A stretch of 64,000 nt of DNA from Microbulbifer sp. MKSA007 (GCA_032615215.1 CP128433.1:2749501-2813500); one strand, 5' to 3'. Numbered from the stretch's first letter, positions 1 to 9,646 are shown. A program made the numbers and translations. Notes: generated from the sequence alone by a model not told the origin.

Positions 1-1146
1 CGCGAGCAGGTGCCTGTGATTGCCGGTCAGGAAATGCCTTTCACCTATGGCGACCTGCAAGAAGAAATGGATCTAATCAACCGCGCCTATATCGAAGTCA
101 TGAGCGAGGGGGATGCACGCGGTAGGGTATTCACCTTCCCTATTCCCACATACAACATCAGTGAGGATTTCCCTTGGGAGAGCGAAAATGCTGAGCGGCT
201 GTTTGCCATGACCGCTCGCTACGGTCTGCCCTATTTCCAAAACTTTATAAATTCAGACCTGAGCCCAAACATGGTTCGCTCCATGTGCTGCCGCTTACAG
301 CTTGATCTACGCGAATTGTTAAAGCGTGGTAACGGCCTCTTTGGCTCCGCCGAACAGACAGGTTCACTCGGCGTAGTAACTATCAACTGTGCCCGCCTTG
401 GATATCTCTACAAAGGAAACTGGCAGCTTCTGCTCTCCCAACTGGACAAACTGCTGATACTTGCCCGCGATTCCCTTGAAGTGAAACGGAAAGTCATCCA
501 GCGGCATATGGATGCAGGTCTGTTTCCCTACACTCGCCGCTACCTGGGGACTCTGCGCAACCACTTCTCCACGATCGGGGTGAACGGCATCAATGAGATG
601 CTGAGAAACTTTAGTGGGGATAACGAAAGTGTGGTTACGGAAGATGGGAAAGAACTGGCCGAGCAATTACTCGATCATATCCGTATGCGCATGACTGAAT
701 TCCAGGAACAAACCGGGCATCTCTACAACCTGGAGGCAACTCCGGCAGAGGGCACTACTTATCGGTTTGCCCGCGAAGATCGCAAACGTTACCCGGATAT
801 TATCCAGGCAGGTAGTAGTGAAGCGCCCTACTACACCAATTCATCCCAACTGCCGGTGGGCTTTACCGATGATCCCTTTGAGGCCCTGGCCCGGCAGGAA
901 TCCCTCCAATCCCGTTACACCGGTGGCACTGTACTTCATCTTTATTTGGGCGAGCAGTTGCCTGATGCCGATAGTTGCCGCCGCTTATTGCGGCGCGCTC
1001 TGGAAAACTACCGCCTGCCCTATATCACCGTGACGCCGAGCTTTTCAATTTGCCCGGTCCATGGATATCTTAGCGGCGAACACGAATTCTGCCCTCGCTG
1101 CGACGAAGCTCTCCTGGCCCGAGAGCAATCCTGTTGTAGCGACTAA
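1..1146 (+). CDS. nrdD: Anaerobic (class III) ribonucleoside-triphosphate reductase, C-terminal part, cut by the window edge
   Basis: The frame is open from base 1, so the N-terminus lies outside; about 381 residues are visible. They match the glycyl-radical barrel of class III ribonucleotide reductase, which makes dNTPs without oxygen. Near the end is a zinc-type motif, CPVH followed by CPRC. The protein stops about 13 residues after that motif. In usual family members the glycyl-radical loop follows the zinc site in the same chain; here it is encoded by the next small gene. A radical-SAM activase gene (nrdG) follows, which supports the assignment. The family is clear; which NrdD subfamily it belongs to is inferred. 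Confidence 0.88.
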   Translation, partial: REQVPVIAGQEMPFTYGDLQEEMDLINRAYIEVMSEGDARGRVFTFPIPTYNISEDFPWESENAERLFAMTARYGLPYFQNFINSDLSPNMVRSMCCRLQLDLRELLKRGNGLFGSAEQTGSLGVVTINCARLGYLYKGNWQLLLSQLDKLLILARDSLEVKRKVIQRHMDAGLFPYTRRYLGTLRNHFSTIGVNGINEMLRNFSGDNESVVTEDGKELAEQLLDHIRMRMTEFQEQTGHLYNLEATPAEGTTYRFAREDRKRYPDIIQAGSSEAPYYTNSSQLPVGFTDDPFEALARQESLQSRYTGGTVLHLYLGEQLPDADSCRRLLRRALENYRLPYITVTPSFSICPVHGYLSGEHEFCPRCDEALLAREQSCCSD

Positions 1147-1170
1147 ACCATACTTTCAAGGAGAAAGACC

Positions 1171-1350
1171 ATGAGCCAACAAGATACTTTATTGAGAGAA
1201 GAAGATCGCACCCGCTGCGAGGTATGGAGCCGGGTAATGGGGTACCACCGCCCAGTTTCATTTTGGAATCCGGGAAAACAATCCGAGCACCGGGAGCGCC
1301 AATTCTTTGTGGCGGACAACAGCAGGAATGCACTAAAAACTTATGAGTAA
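1171..1350 (+). CDS. Separate 59-residue glycyl-radical domain of anaerobic ribonucleotide reductase
   Basis: Starts ATG nine bases after an AAGGAG site, 24 bases after the nrdD stop. The product contains EVWSRVMGYHRPVSFWNPGK, which resembles the glycyl-radical loop at the C-terminus of single-chain NrdD proteins (an R-V-x-G-Y-x-R-P-V core, then W-N-x-G-K). The glycine in VMGY would carry the radical. The last eight bases overlap nrdG, which suggests translational coupling. The in-frame stop before it and the dedicated ribosome-binding site argue that this is a real split into two polypeptides, not a sequencing slip. The function as a detachable radical domain is inferred from sequence only. 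Confidence 0.75.
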   Translation: MSQQDTLLREEDRTRCEVWSRVMGYHRPVSFWNPGKQSEHRERQFFVADNSRNALKTYE

Positions 1351-1990
1351 TAAGTTACGTGCCGGTGGATTCACGTCGTTTACGGCAATCGACTTCCCCG
1401 GCGAGTTGGCAGCGGTGGTTTTTTGCCAGGGATGCCCCTGGCGCTGCCGCTACTGCCATAACGGCGATCTACTGCCTGCGCGAGCACCCAGTGCCTATGA
1501 CTGGGATCAAATCCTCACATTTTTAGACAGTCGCCGGGGCTTGCTGGATGCCGTTGTGTTTTCCGGTGGCGAGCCCACCGCCCAGAGTGCCCTGGAACCG
1601 GCGATTGCCCAAGTCAGGGATCTGGGATTCAAGGTCGGGCTTCATACTGCGGGAATCTACCCCCGCAGGCTGGAACGCCTGATTCAGAGTCTTGATTGGG
1701 TGGGGTTGGATATTAAAGCAATGCCGGAAAACTACCCTTCCATTACGGGTGTCGATGGCAGTGGCGTGGCCCCCTGGCAGTGTGCGGAGCTTCTCGCTCA
1801 ATCCAGTGTACCTTTGCAAGTGCGCCTTACCAGGCATCCGAGTCTTACAACTGATGCTGAACTGAACCAAATACGGGAGAAACTTAGCGGTATTGGTATT
1901 GAAAAGTTGGAGGTCCAGCGCTGCAATAGTGAGCAAGCTATAGATCAGACGTTGAGGTTCTTAACTTGTAAGTCCCACCCTACTCGCTAA
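1343..1990 (+). CDS. nrdG: Anaerobic ribonucleoside-triphosphate reductase activating protein (radical SAM)
   Basis: A 215-residue radical-SAM protein. The cluster-binding motif is visible as CPWRCRYCHN (C-x3-C-x2-C), and FSGGEPT matches the SAM-binding GGE motif. It would use a [4Fe-4S] cluster and S-adenosylmethionine to generate the glycyl radical on the reductase. The start codon lies inside the end of the glycyl-radical mini-gene (8-base overlap), so the three genes form one operon. Length and motif are typical of NrdG-type activases. Confidence 0.88.
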   Translation: MSNKLRAGGFTSFTAIDFPGELAAVVFCQGCPWRCRYCHNGDLLPARAPSAYDWDQILTFLDSRRGLLDAVVFSGGEPTAQSALEPAIAQVRDLGFKVGLHTAGIYPRRLERLIQSLDWVGLDIKAMPENYPSITGVDGSGVAPWQCAELLAQSSVPLQVRLTRHPSLTTDAELNQIREKLSGIGIEKLEVQRCNSEQAIDQTLRFLTCKSHPTR

Positions 1991-2214
1991 GGAAATTTCG
2001 CCATTCACGGACTAAGTAAGGCCAGCCATCAATTAACGCCTTAGGGAAGATAGCTTTTACACTTTGTGTCAGCCCAGGTTAGCAGGCCTTAGGGTAGGCT
2101 TTTAAGGCCAAGACCCTATTTGTATATAAGGTACCATTCAGCCATTCAGCCAAATAACTAGCAGAAATATTTTTTTAAAATTGAATTAATATCACATTAA
2201 AGACTATTGTAATA

Positions 2215-2412
2215 ATGGCAATCGGTACAAAGGGACACTACTTTCCTAAAAAGCAGAAATATCACTTGCAAAGTATAGTTGCCCCCCATTTGGATAGGAA
2301 GAGAAATAATCCAAATTACGGAAAAATAACTTTTGGTGTAAGAGTCGATGAATTAATCATAGAGAGTTCCGGCTTAAGCAAAAAAGATTTTAGCTTAGAA
2401 CGCCATACATAA
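2215..2412 (+). CDS. Small hypothetical protein (doubtful)
   Basis: A 65-codon frame of low-GC composition with a lysine-rich start. I do not recognise a domain and see no convincing ribosome-binding site. It lies between the nrd operon and the terminator of the opposing Rhs operon, in a stretch where recombination remnants are likely. It could be a broken end of a larger gene or chance. Confidence 0.2.
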   Translation: MAIGTKGHYFPKKQKYHLQSIVAPHLDRKRNNPNYGKITFGVRVDELIIESSGLSKKDFSLERHT

Positions 2413-2456
2413 TTCAAACGTATGATGGAAAACTGGTTTTACAGTAAGCACATAGT

Positions 2457-2489
2457 AAAAAGGCACTCCGAGAATACTCATGGAGTGCC
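2457..2489 (-). terminator. Rho-independent terminator of the Rhs operon
   Basis: An 8-bp perfect stem (GGCACTCC/GGAGTGCC, 2462-2469 with 2482-2489) is followed on the minus strand by five T. It lies 20 bases after the stop of the exported partner gene, so it ends the rhs-partner transcript. Confidence 0.75.
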
Positions 2490-2508
2490 GATTCCGTGTT
2501 GATGTAAA

Positions 2509-3033
2509 TTAAATAACTATGGCTTTCAGCTTAGCCCGTTCAATCTTATCTCTGCAGCTTTCTCGATTAACATAACAATCGATAGTAATTCCTTCCGTAG
2601 AAAACTCGTATCGAATTCCATTTGTGGCTTCGAGTGAAAAAAAACCTCCTTCTTCACCACTAAAAAATAATTTTGAATTCGGTATAAGCTTTTGTATTTC
2701 TTCAAAAGGTTTTCCAATACAAATACCGTTAACACAAAAATCAACATCAATTATTGATATTTTGCTGATGGAATGGCTATTTATTTCGATCTCTGCTAGT
2801 ACAGAGTTGTCACATATTTTACCCCGAAACTTATAGCTTTCCCCCTCTTCTGTATAGACGGGAATCTTATCATATGAGCCTTGGAGTAATTTTTCGCTTC
2901 CGCCTAAAGAAAGCTCACAGACTCTTTTTCCGCTAACTGAAAACTCTTTAGTCAACCCTTGAGTTGCCCAAGAACATGAGCCAGCGGCTAAAACTAGAAG
3001 TGTTGCTGTAATTAAATTAATGAGTTTCATCAT
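2509..3033 (-). CDS. Exported partner (candidate immunity protein) of the Rhs/M15 protein
   Basis: About 174 residues from the ATG at 3033. The start overlaps the Rhs stop as ATGA, giving tight coupling. The N-terminus (MMKLINLITATLLVLAAGSC) is a signal peptide and may end in a lipobox-like cysteine, so the protein should act in the periplasm or at a membrane face. The rest is unrecognised and has six further cysteines. Position directly behind a polymorphic-toxin tail is the usual place for the immunity gene, and periplasmic export fits a toxin tail that looks like a peptidoglycan peptidase. The immunity role is inference. Confidence 0.6.
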   Translation of the reverse strand: MMKLINLITATLLVLAAGSCSWATQGLTKEFSVSGKRVCELSLGGSEKLLQGSYDKIPVYTEEGESYKFRGKICDNSVLAEIEINSHSISKISIIDVDFCVNGICIGKPFEEIQKLIPNSKLFFSGEEGGFFSLEATNGIRYEFSTEGITIDCYVNRESCRDKIERAKLKAIVI

Positions 3034-6000
3034 GGATTGGGCTTCCGCTTCCATTGTCTATAATATTGTGTCCCCGGACCAACATTCTTTTGATCAACGT
3101 GAACTGATCCTGAGTTATACAAGTTTACACGCTCAAAGTCTCCTGAATCTACAGCAGCTTTCGATAGATCCGCACCTGACATTCCTGTTACTGTAATATC
3201 AGCGGCATCACCTACCGTGTGCTGAGAAGTAGAAGCTACTGTATTCGATGTTTTTCCCTTTAGGGAGTTTTGTTGAGCTTGTGTTCTAACCCCGCTATGG
3301 ACATTAATCGTCTTATTGACGTCTTCACTTAAATCTAAAAGTTTATTTTCCATAGTAGATGTAACTGTCGCAGGGGCGTTATTGGCAGAAGCTTGTGGTT
3401 TCAGCTTTAACGAACCAGAAGGGGTAGTTGTAGACGTATTGCCATTAGTTCTAGTATCAGTTCTAGAAACTGTTATTGAGTTATCTGAATTTGTAGTTCT
3501 AGATATAGTTTCAACGCAATGCTTTTCACCGACTGAGCACATACCCGTAGGGTCGGTATATTTATACGGATTGTTGTTTGCATACATATATCTGTTAAAT
3601 CCATGAATACCGTTTTCCGTACTTAGGTGCGTAACTGTGCCCATCGGATCATTCGAGTAAAACCTACCTAGATTGGGGTCATAATATCGAGCTTGCATAT
3701 AAGACAAATCAAGATCGGCATCAAATTTGTGAGCTGTGTAGCCGACATCATCCACTTCACCTTCAATACTTTTTCCATAAGGCCGGTAATGTTGTTTACC
3801 AGAATTATCGGCAATAACACCATCTTTTGCGACGAGTCTGTCTCCAAGATAAATGTAATTGATACCACCTGCAGGCGTGTATCGGTGAAGTAGTACACCA
3901 TTCCTATTGTAAATACTATAACCTGTGCCTTCACTATCTACCGTTCTAACACGCCGATTGTAAGCGTCATAAAGATAGCTATTAGAATCGGAAGTGGTCA
4001 TTTGACCGGCTAAATTATAGGTGAATTTCCGATGGCTATTATTGACGATATTGCCGCGTGAATCATATTGAAAATTACTGTAACTCTTAGAAGCTGATCC
4101 GCTGCCAGTGACTGAACTCAGTCGGTTCAGACTAGTATCATAATTATAATCCAGAGTACTGTCTTTGCTTTGATAATAGGTGATATTTCCTAGGCCATCA
4201 TAGCGTATAGTACTGTTGCCAATGCCACTATTCCCATAAGTCCTTGTCAGTCGGTCAAGCCCGTCATAGCTTAAATCGGTAAGGCTATAATCAGTGTCAA
4301 TATTATCTAATATACGAGTAACATTGAGGTTGTTGTCATAGAGGTAACTATAATCCAGCGCTTTAACATTGCCACTAGAGTCTTCAATATTGCTTGGAGT
4401 CTGAGCGCTATTAAGCATGGTTTTATGGCTAAGGCCATTGCCAAAATCAAAACCATTGATCAACCCATTCGCGTAATACACTGCATCGTCTACATAGGTA
4501 AATGCACTATAGCCATTTGCTGCTTCTCGAACTGCCTGAGTTGCTTGCCCAAAGCCATTGGGAGCGAAACTCACTTGACTGGCATCAGGATAGATTATTG
4601 ACGAAAGGTGTGCTAAGGAATCATAGGTGTAATCAAGAGAAAAATTTATACTTCCTTCTATATCTATAACTTCATCTTCAGGCAAGTTGAGGTTATTGTA
4701 ACTGTAAATATGGCCTACTGTTCCAGCAGCAATTAATGTTACATTCCCATTATTGTCGCGTTGATAAAGCATATCTGGTGAACTATCAGAGAAATCAACT
4801 GAATGGAGTCTACCTAAATTATCATATCCATACAGAGTTGCATCACTAGGTTGGCTACTTAAACAGTTACTGTAGTTTGAGCTAATATTCTGAGCCGTCC
4901 AGAGATTCTCGCCAAGTGCATTTTTACTATATGCTGTACTTCCGATATCTTTTCTAGTAACCAGGCACAGTTGTTTATATGTGTCATAATAATGATTCTC
5001 GGTCTGGCTTATGGTAGTGCTTGAGGTTTTACCCGGCCCAGACTGAGTAATAGATTTCACTAAATCAAAGATATCAATATTGATATCAGTTACGACACTT
5101 TCCGGAGATTCAATTTTTATTGCTTTTTCATAGGACGGTTCCCCATAAGCAGAGTAAGTAGTCGTCGTGATATTTTTTTCCGCATCTGTTTCTTCGACTA
5201 TGTTTCCTGATCGATAATCATATGTAACAGTTCCTAAACCTGTTTTAGATATGGATTTGATACGCCCTAAAGCATCATAAGTATTTGTTGTGCCGCCAGT
5301 TTCGACACTATAATAGCTGTTAAAGGAGGAAAATAATATTTGATTATTAAAGTTGTAGGTAAAATTTCTATAAATAGTATTTTCACTGGGCTTAGTCTGA
5401 CGTCGATTCTCCGCTTCTGTACTTGCCAGCCGCATTAAGCCATCATAATCTTCTTGTGTTTTTAATGCGGTGGTTCCATTAATACATGCGTTCTGCGAAG
5501 CATTCAATTTACAGCGTGTTAGAGTTCTTGTGTTGGTGTCATCATCCCACTGATACAGTGTATCTGCCCAACTGTAATTGTAATCGGTATCATCTTCTAA
5601 ATCCTTGGCTATAAGGCGCCCTATTTCGTCGTATTTATATTGTGTGGTAACGCCATTAAAATCTGTAATGCTGGTAAATAAACCATTATCGTCAACTGTT
5701 CTCGATAGTATCATTTCACCTGTCGTTTCTCGACGAGGTACGGTAATTGTTTGTGGAATGCCACGTTTATAATTACTATATTCTATAAACCGATTGCCAG
5801 TGCCAAATGCTAGCGGCGCATTAAATTCAACTCGGCTTGGATTTCCCTGGGCATCGTAAGATTTATAGGTTTTGACGAGTTGTCCAAATTTGTACTGCTT
5901 GCTTGGTAGTTTTTGGCTGGTATAGCGGTTGGTATAACTAAAGGTGCTGTAGTTTAGCTTATCTGTCTCGGTGTAAGAATTTGAATTTCCATTACTACTT

Positions 6001-7877
6001 ACAGAGCTGCTTACGAATTGATCCAGTACCCAGTTGCTATAGTCATTTAAATAGCTATATTTAGTATATTTTTCTCGAACGGTCGAGCCTGATTGATTTT
6101 TATGTTGCTCATGGCGAATTAGTGGTGTGCCAAAAAAGCTAAAGTCTTCAAACTCTGTTAAATACTCATCATTTTCGATAGTTCTTCTGGATTTTAAGCG
6201 GTATCCGTTTTCATCGGGACTTTGCCGCAACCACCACTTAGAACCAACAGCTGGGATTAACTGATAGTCAAGCTGCACCTCCCGAAGCAATTTTGATGAG
6301 CCGTTATTTGGCGCAGAATAATTTTGAAGAGCAATAACTGAGCCAAAATTGTTAGACAATCTATCGCGGTTGGTATAATAGCTAACATAGCTAAGATCAG
6401 GCATTGTTACCGTTGTGCGACCACTGAGATATCGATCAACACTCTCCGGGACATCACCCTGTAATTTTTCCGCCTCGGTTATCGTTGGTACATAACTAAA
6501 CATCTCCTGGAACTCACCTTTATGGTTTGAGTACTGATAGGACCATGTGTAGCTCTTATTTGCATCGTAATCAATTCTTTTCTTATCTAGTGCCATCGAC
6601 ATATGGCATCGGTCAAGCTCTTCGTCAATAAATGGACGTCGTTTATAGTTCGCCAATGATATAATCGTTGGTTTAAAGTAAAAAACTCCACTCAAGTTCC
6701 CTGGGGCTTCAATCTCTACGTTAATATATTTACCTTCAGTTCTTGCACTACAGCCTCTATACCGCCCAGTCATACCTGTTTCCCAAAAATATCGGTAGGG
6801 ATCTTCAGGGCCTGCTGTACGATAAGTCCACTCCTGGCCATTCGGCATAACTACTTTAAATGTCGAATTTGAGATTGAACTATTGCTAGAGTAATAATAT
6901 TGCCACTGCCTGTTGTTAGCAGAAACAGTCTTTCGTCCATTTACAAGATTGACGTCAATTTTCTGACCATCGTTCTGGGTGATACTACTTAATTGATTGA
7001 TCAAAAAGTAATTTTGATCTATATCAAAATCTTTGCGGTAGCGGATGTCATAACCGTATATTGCGCTATTACCAAACCGATCTTCTATTTTGCTGATATA
7101 GAGCATATGGTATGTCTTTCTAGCATAAACCTCTAGAAAGTCAGGATGCTGAAGATATGGCCTAAGCTCATCGTTCATTTTGATCAAGGCCGGCCTTTGG
7201 CTATAAACATCGAAATAGTATTTTGTGCCTTTAGGGGAAGTTGCTAAAAAACCATTGATATTAGAGTTGGGGGAATCATAGCACTCTACACGCCAGCCAC
7301 TATTAGTGATAAAAGGAGAGTCAGTAGGACTCTTGGGGTTGTCATTAATTAATAGGCGCTCTCGCAGTAAGCCTGGAATATGTAAGGTAGGGGGCGTGGC
7401 AAACGGGAGGTTACTATCTTCATTAAGATCGTACGCTAATTCATCGGGATTACGATAGCTTGTTGAGCAAAAGTTTCCATCAGTCAAAGCATCGGGCTCA
7501 ATATTTTCTGCTGGACCAGTTGCCCGCTTTGCATAACTGGACTCTATTCTAGGTATATCTTCGACCCAGCCGTACGCGGCTCCATAGCTAACACCAAAGG
7601 AGATATTGTAAGCGACTGATAAATCTCCTAAAGGCTGGAGTTTTACATCACTTCTTCTAAAAGTGACAGCTCCCGATTGTAAATCTAGTTGTTCGTTAAA
7701 AACCTCAGAAGTCAAGGGCTCAACTTTATCACCCACAGGGAAAAGCACTGTCGCCAGCTCATCTTCGGTCATGGCGTAAGTATTTAGGCTAAAAATAACC
7801 CCTGACAAAAACAAAGAACAGTAAATATATAGTGTCAGTGGTACAGTATTACTGATCAGTTTTCCAGATTTCTTCAT
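3030..7877 (-). CDS. Sec-exported Rhs/YD-repeat protein with C-terminal M15 peptidase-like domain
   Basis: 1615 residues. An N-terminal signal peptide ends near NTYA (about residue 35). A long tract of YD/RHS repeats fills the middle (patterns such as YDGLDRLTRTYG and YDALGRI). The Rhs core boundary occurs near residue 1430 (ARYYDPNLGRFYSNDP, then NPYKYTDPTG). After it the tail diverges: a Thr/Ser-rich linker, then SGVRT, SQHTVGDAADI and SVHVD, which match the H...D...H zinc site of M15_3-type peptidoglycan peptidases. No PAAR, VgrG or other type VI motif is seen, so export is by Sec. An exported partner gene overlaps its stop. Low GC and a transposase relic nearby suggest an accessory region. 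Confidence 0.85.
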   Translation of the reverse strand: MKKSGKLISNTVPLTLYIYCSLFLSGVIFSLNTYAMTEDELATVLFPVGDKVEPLTSEVFNEQLDLQSGAVTFRRSDVKLQPLGDLSVAYNISFGVSYGAAYGWVEDIPRIESSYAKRATGPAENIEPDALTDGNFCSTSYRNPDELAYDLNEDSNLPFATPPTLHIPGLLRERLLINDNPKSPTDSPFITNSGWRVECYDSPNSNINGFLATSPKGTKYYFDVYSQRPALIKMNDELRPYLQHPDFLEVYARKTYHMLYISKIEDRFGNSAIYGYDIRYRKDFDIDQNYFLINQLSSITQNDGQKIDVNLVNGRKTVSANNRQWQYYYSSNSSISNSTFKVVMPNGQEWTYRTAGPEDPYRYFWETGMTGRYRGCSARTEGKYINVEIEAPGNLSGVFYFKPTIISLANYKRRPFIDEELDRCHMSMALDKKRIDYDANKSYTWSYQYSNHKGEFQEMFSYVPTITEAEKLQGDVPESVDRYLSGRTTVTMPDLSYVSYYTNRDRLSNNFGSVIALQNYSAPNNGSSKLLREVQLDYQLIPAVGSKWWLRQSPDENGYRLKSRRTIENDEYLTEFEDFSFFGTPLIRHEQHKNQSGSTVREKYTKYSYLNDYSNWVLDQFVSSSVSSNGNSNSYTETDKLNYSTFSYTNRYTSQKLPSKQYKFGQLVKTYKSYDAQGNPSRVEFNAPLAFGTGNRFIEYSNYKRGIPQTITVPRRETTGEMILSRTVDDNGLFTSITDFNGVTTQYKYDEIGRLIAKDLEDDTDYNYSWADTLYQWDDDTNTRTLTRCKLNASQNACINGTTALKTQEDYDGLMRLASTEAENRRQTKPSENTIYRNFTYNFNNQILFSSFNSYYSVETGGTTNTYDALGRIKSISKTGLGTVTYDYRSGNIVEETDAEKNITTTTYSAYGEPSYEKAIKIESPESVVTDINIDIFDLVKSITQSGPGKTSSTTISQTENHYYDTYKQLCLVTRKDIGSTAYSKNALGENLWTAQNISSNYSNCLSSQPSDATLYGYDNLGRLHSVDFSDSSPDMLYQRDNNGNVTLIAAGTVGHIYSYNNLNLPEDEVIDIEGSINFSLDYTYDSLAHLSSIIYPDASQVSFAPNGFGQATQAVREAANGYSAFTYVDDAVYYANGLINGFDFGNGLSHKTMLNSAQTPSNIEDSSGNVKALDYSYLYDNNLNVTRILDNIDTDYSLTDLSYDGLDRLTRTYGNSGIGNSTIRYDGLGNITYYQSKDSTLDYNYDTSLNRLSSVTGSGSASKSYSNFQYDSRGNIVNNSHRKFTYNLAGQMTTSDSNSYLYDAYNRRVRTVDSEGTGYSIYNRNGVLLHRYTPAGGINYIYLGDRLVAKDGVIADNSGKQHYRPYGKSIEGEVDDVGYTAHKFDADLDLSYMQARYYDPNLGRFYSNDPMGTVTHLSTENGIHGFNRYMYANNNPYKYTDPTGMCSVGEKHCVETISRTTNSDNSITVSRTDTRTNGNTSTTTPSGSLKLKPQASANNAPATVTSTMENKLLDLSEDVNKTINVHSGVRTQAQQNSLKGKTSNTVASTSQHTVGDAADITVTGMSGADLSKAAVDSGDFERVNLYNSGSVHVDQKNVGPGTQYYRQWKRKPNP

Positions 7878-7982
7878 TCAAAGTATTCCCGATAAATTCA
7901 TAATGTTCTCGATAGTAACCCCTGTCACTGTGAGGTCATCTGTAAAACATTAGGCTCAAATAAAAGTTATTCTATAGAGTAT

Positions 7983-8522
7983 TTAACGACTCAAAACCTG
8001 ACCATTAACATCAGTTTCTGCTGCGGGCGAGCCCAATAAGTCGGTATGAATAAATATTACGCGTCGTTCAGGTTTAGAGGCAGTGAAAACCGATGATGTA
8101 CCGTCATTAAGCAGAATGACTGTTCCATCCGCCCCACCCAAGGAGACCTGTATATCTAAATGACCATCAGTGTTTGTATCAACATATTGAATTCGATTCC
8201 CGCTCAATAGCGATGGGGCGACGGCATTAAAGATAGAAATTGAAATAGACTCGACGACCCAGTTTCCATTCACTTTTTCTAGTTTAAGTACCTGCCCATC
8301 CTTATAGGCAGGTATAATCACCATAATCTCCACCCCAATTGGCACCCATATGGAGTTTGTTTTCAAATAATATGTGCTACCGTCCGCGTATAGCTGATAG
8401 GATTGATCGAGGCTGTAAGAAAAGCTAGGTGCTGCATGGAGTAAAAAAACTAAGTTTATAAGGCTGAAATACTTCAACCTTAAAAATGAGCCAAAAACTT
8501 TATTCTTAAAAATAGTTAACAT
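7983..8522 (-). pseudogene. Truncated Rhs-family gene: exported N-terminal piece with the start of an Rhs core
   Basis: 179 codons. A signal-peptide-like N-terminus is followed by a segment with an FG-GAP/VCBS-like motif (DTNTDGHLDIQVS), then FIHTDLLGSPAAETDVNGQVL, which is the typical opening of an Rhs-associated core. The frame stops exactly there (TAA at 7983), and the following 105 bases do not continue the core. It lies just upstream of, and in the same direction as, the long Rhs gene. It is best read as the stub of a second Rhs protein whose core and tip were deleted; expression of a short exported protein is possible. Confidence 0.65.
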
Positions 8523-8865
8523 ACAGAGTCATTCCTTTAAATGATACAAAAAACGCGCAATTAGAACACACTCCAAAGATGTACAACAACCAAAACATTT
8601 GGATTAGGAATAGGAGTACCTGTCAAACCTGTCCCGCCCCCTTAGTTAAGAGTTATATTTGTAGCCTTTCATTAGGTTCGGACAATAATAAGGACACGAA
8701 AATTAAAGACGAAGAGACCTATTCCACTTTTGGTATCCATTTAGATATACGCACTGATAAGAAAATTATGGAAGATCTGGTTAGCTTGCTGCTGTGAAGT
8801 TTTCAGTGTGGCCGCTGACTCAAAAGTAGGCCCAATCCGCTAGCTACCGATTCTAGATACCCAAT
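8523..8865. other. AT-rich non-coding stretch upstream of the Rhs stub
   Basis: It must hold the promoter of the Rhs stub near its left end. A 72-codon frame at 8579-8797 (+) has no recognisable domain or clear ribosome-binding site and is not called as a gene. Confidence 0.4.
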
Positions 8866-9300
8866 ATCTGGCCCATGTAGACCTCGGCCTGATCCATGCG
8901 AATATCGCGAAGATGCTTCAAGAGTCTGATTACACTTCAATTCAACAGCGTATTCTTGTGGCAGCCTAAGTTGAGCAACCCAAAAATCTACTTCCATTTG
9001 TCGGCGCTGAGCGTTTGAATATACTGAGAGGGCTACCCTTTCTGCTAGGTCAGTATTTGGCGCTAGTAGATTGGGCTAGCCGACATTTAGCCCCCAAAAA
9101 GCGCGGTGCCACTTCTCAAAACACGCTCCCTGTCCTTGAACGGCTGGGCACCTCAACCAAACATGGGCTCTATTAAAATTGGAACTTTGAAAGCCGCTTT
9201 AAAAGCCTGATGGGATCAGCAGGGGCTGTGCGACAGGCATGTATTCAGTTCAATAAACGCTGGGTACATGGCATAGGTAATTGCCAAGGTTTCCATTTGG
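8866..9300 (+). pseudogene. Relic of an IS200/REP-associated (Y1-type) transposase gene, C-terminal part
   Basis: Reading in pieces across stops gives ESDYTSIQQRILVAA, then LPFVGAERLNILRGLPFLL, QYLALVDWASRHL and KKRGATSQNTLPVLERLG, then FESRFKSLMGSAGAV and NKRWVHGIG. This order matches the C-terminal half of REP-associated transposase-like proteins that are common in marine gammaproteobacteria. A stop (TAA near 8969), another stop near 9173 and no start make it clearly dead. It marks earlier mobile-element traffic next to the Rhs locus. Confidence 0.6.
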
Positions 9301-9646
9301 CAACACCCTACTAATTCCCTCCCAACCTTCGATGCTATTCCTTCCGATTTAGCTAAAGTTACGCAATTAAACCTAAAGCTTAATTTTCAGCATTTCACAT
9401 CGTCCGAATTAGACCAGGAGAAATGGCCTTTAAAGTGAAAGGCCTGTACTATTTCTGACGTCATCTTTTAATCTGTAGGTATCCTAGTTTTGCTTCATCG
9501 AGGCTCACAATGCTGAAGCTGTAAAACCATTTAAATGGACAAAGCCCTCCGGTCAAACCATCGCTTTTGTAGAGCGTGCAAAACAATCGCTATAGAATTA
9601 ACCGGATGGACCACTAGAAACTACCAGCTTCTCGAATTCGTATATT
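9301..9646. other. Non-coding stretch with a possible transposase tail remnant
   Basis: No gene is called. Around 9520-9600 the plus strand can be read as KPFKWTKPSGQTIAFVERAK, which recalls the C-terminus of IS630-type transposases (WTK...I...R/A). The match is short and uncertain. Confidence 0.25.

Noticed and set aside
8579..8797. 72-codon frame on the plus strand upstream of the Rhs stub
   Set aside because: No domain, no good ribosome-binding site, and AT-rich sequence where such frames arise by chance.
9520..9600. Possible IS630-type transposase tail
   Set aside because: Only one short block resembles the family and no other part or end repeat was found.
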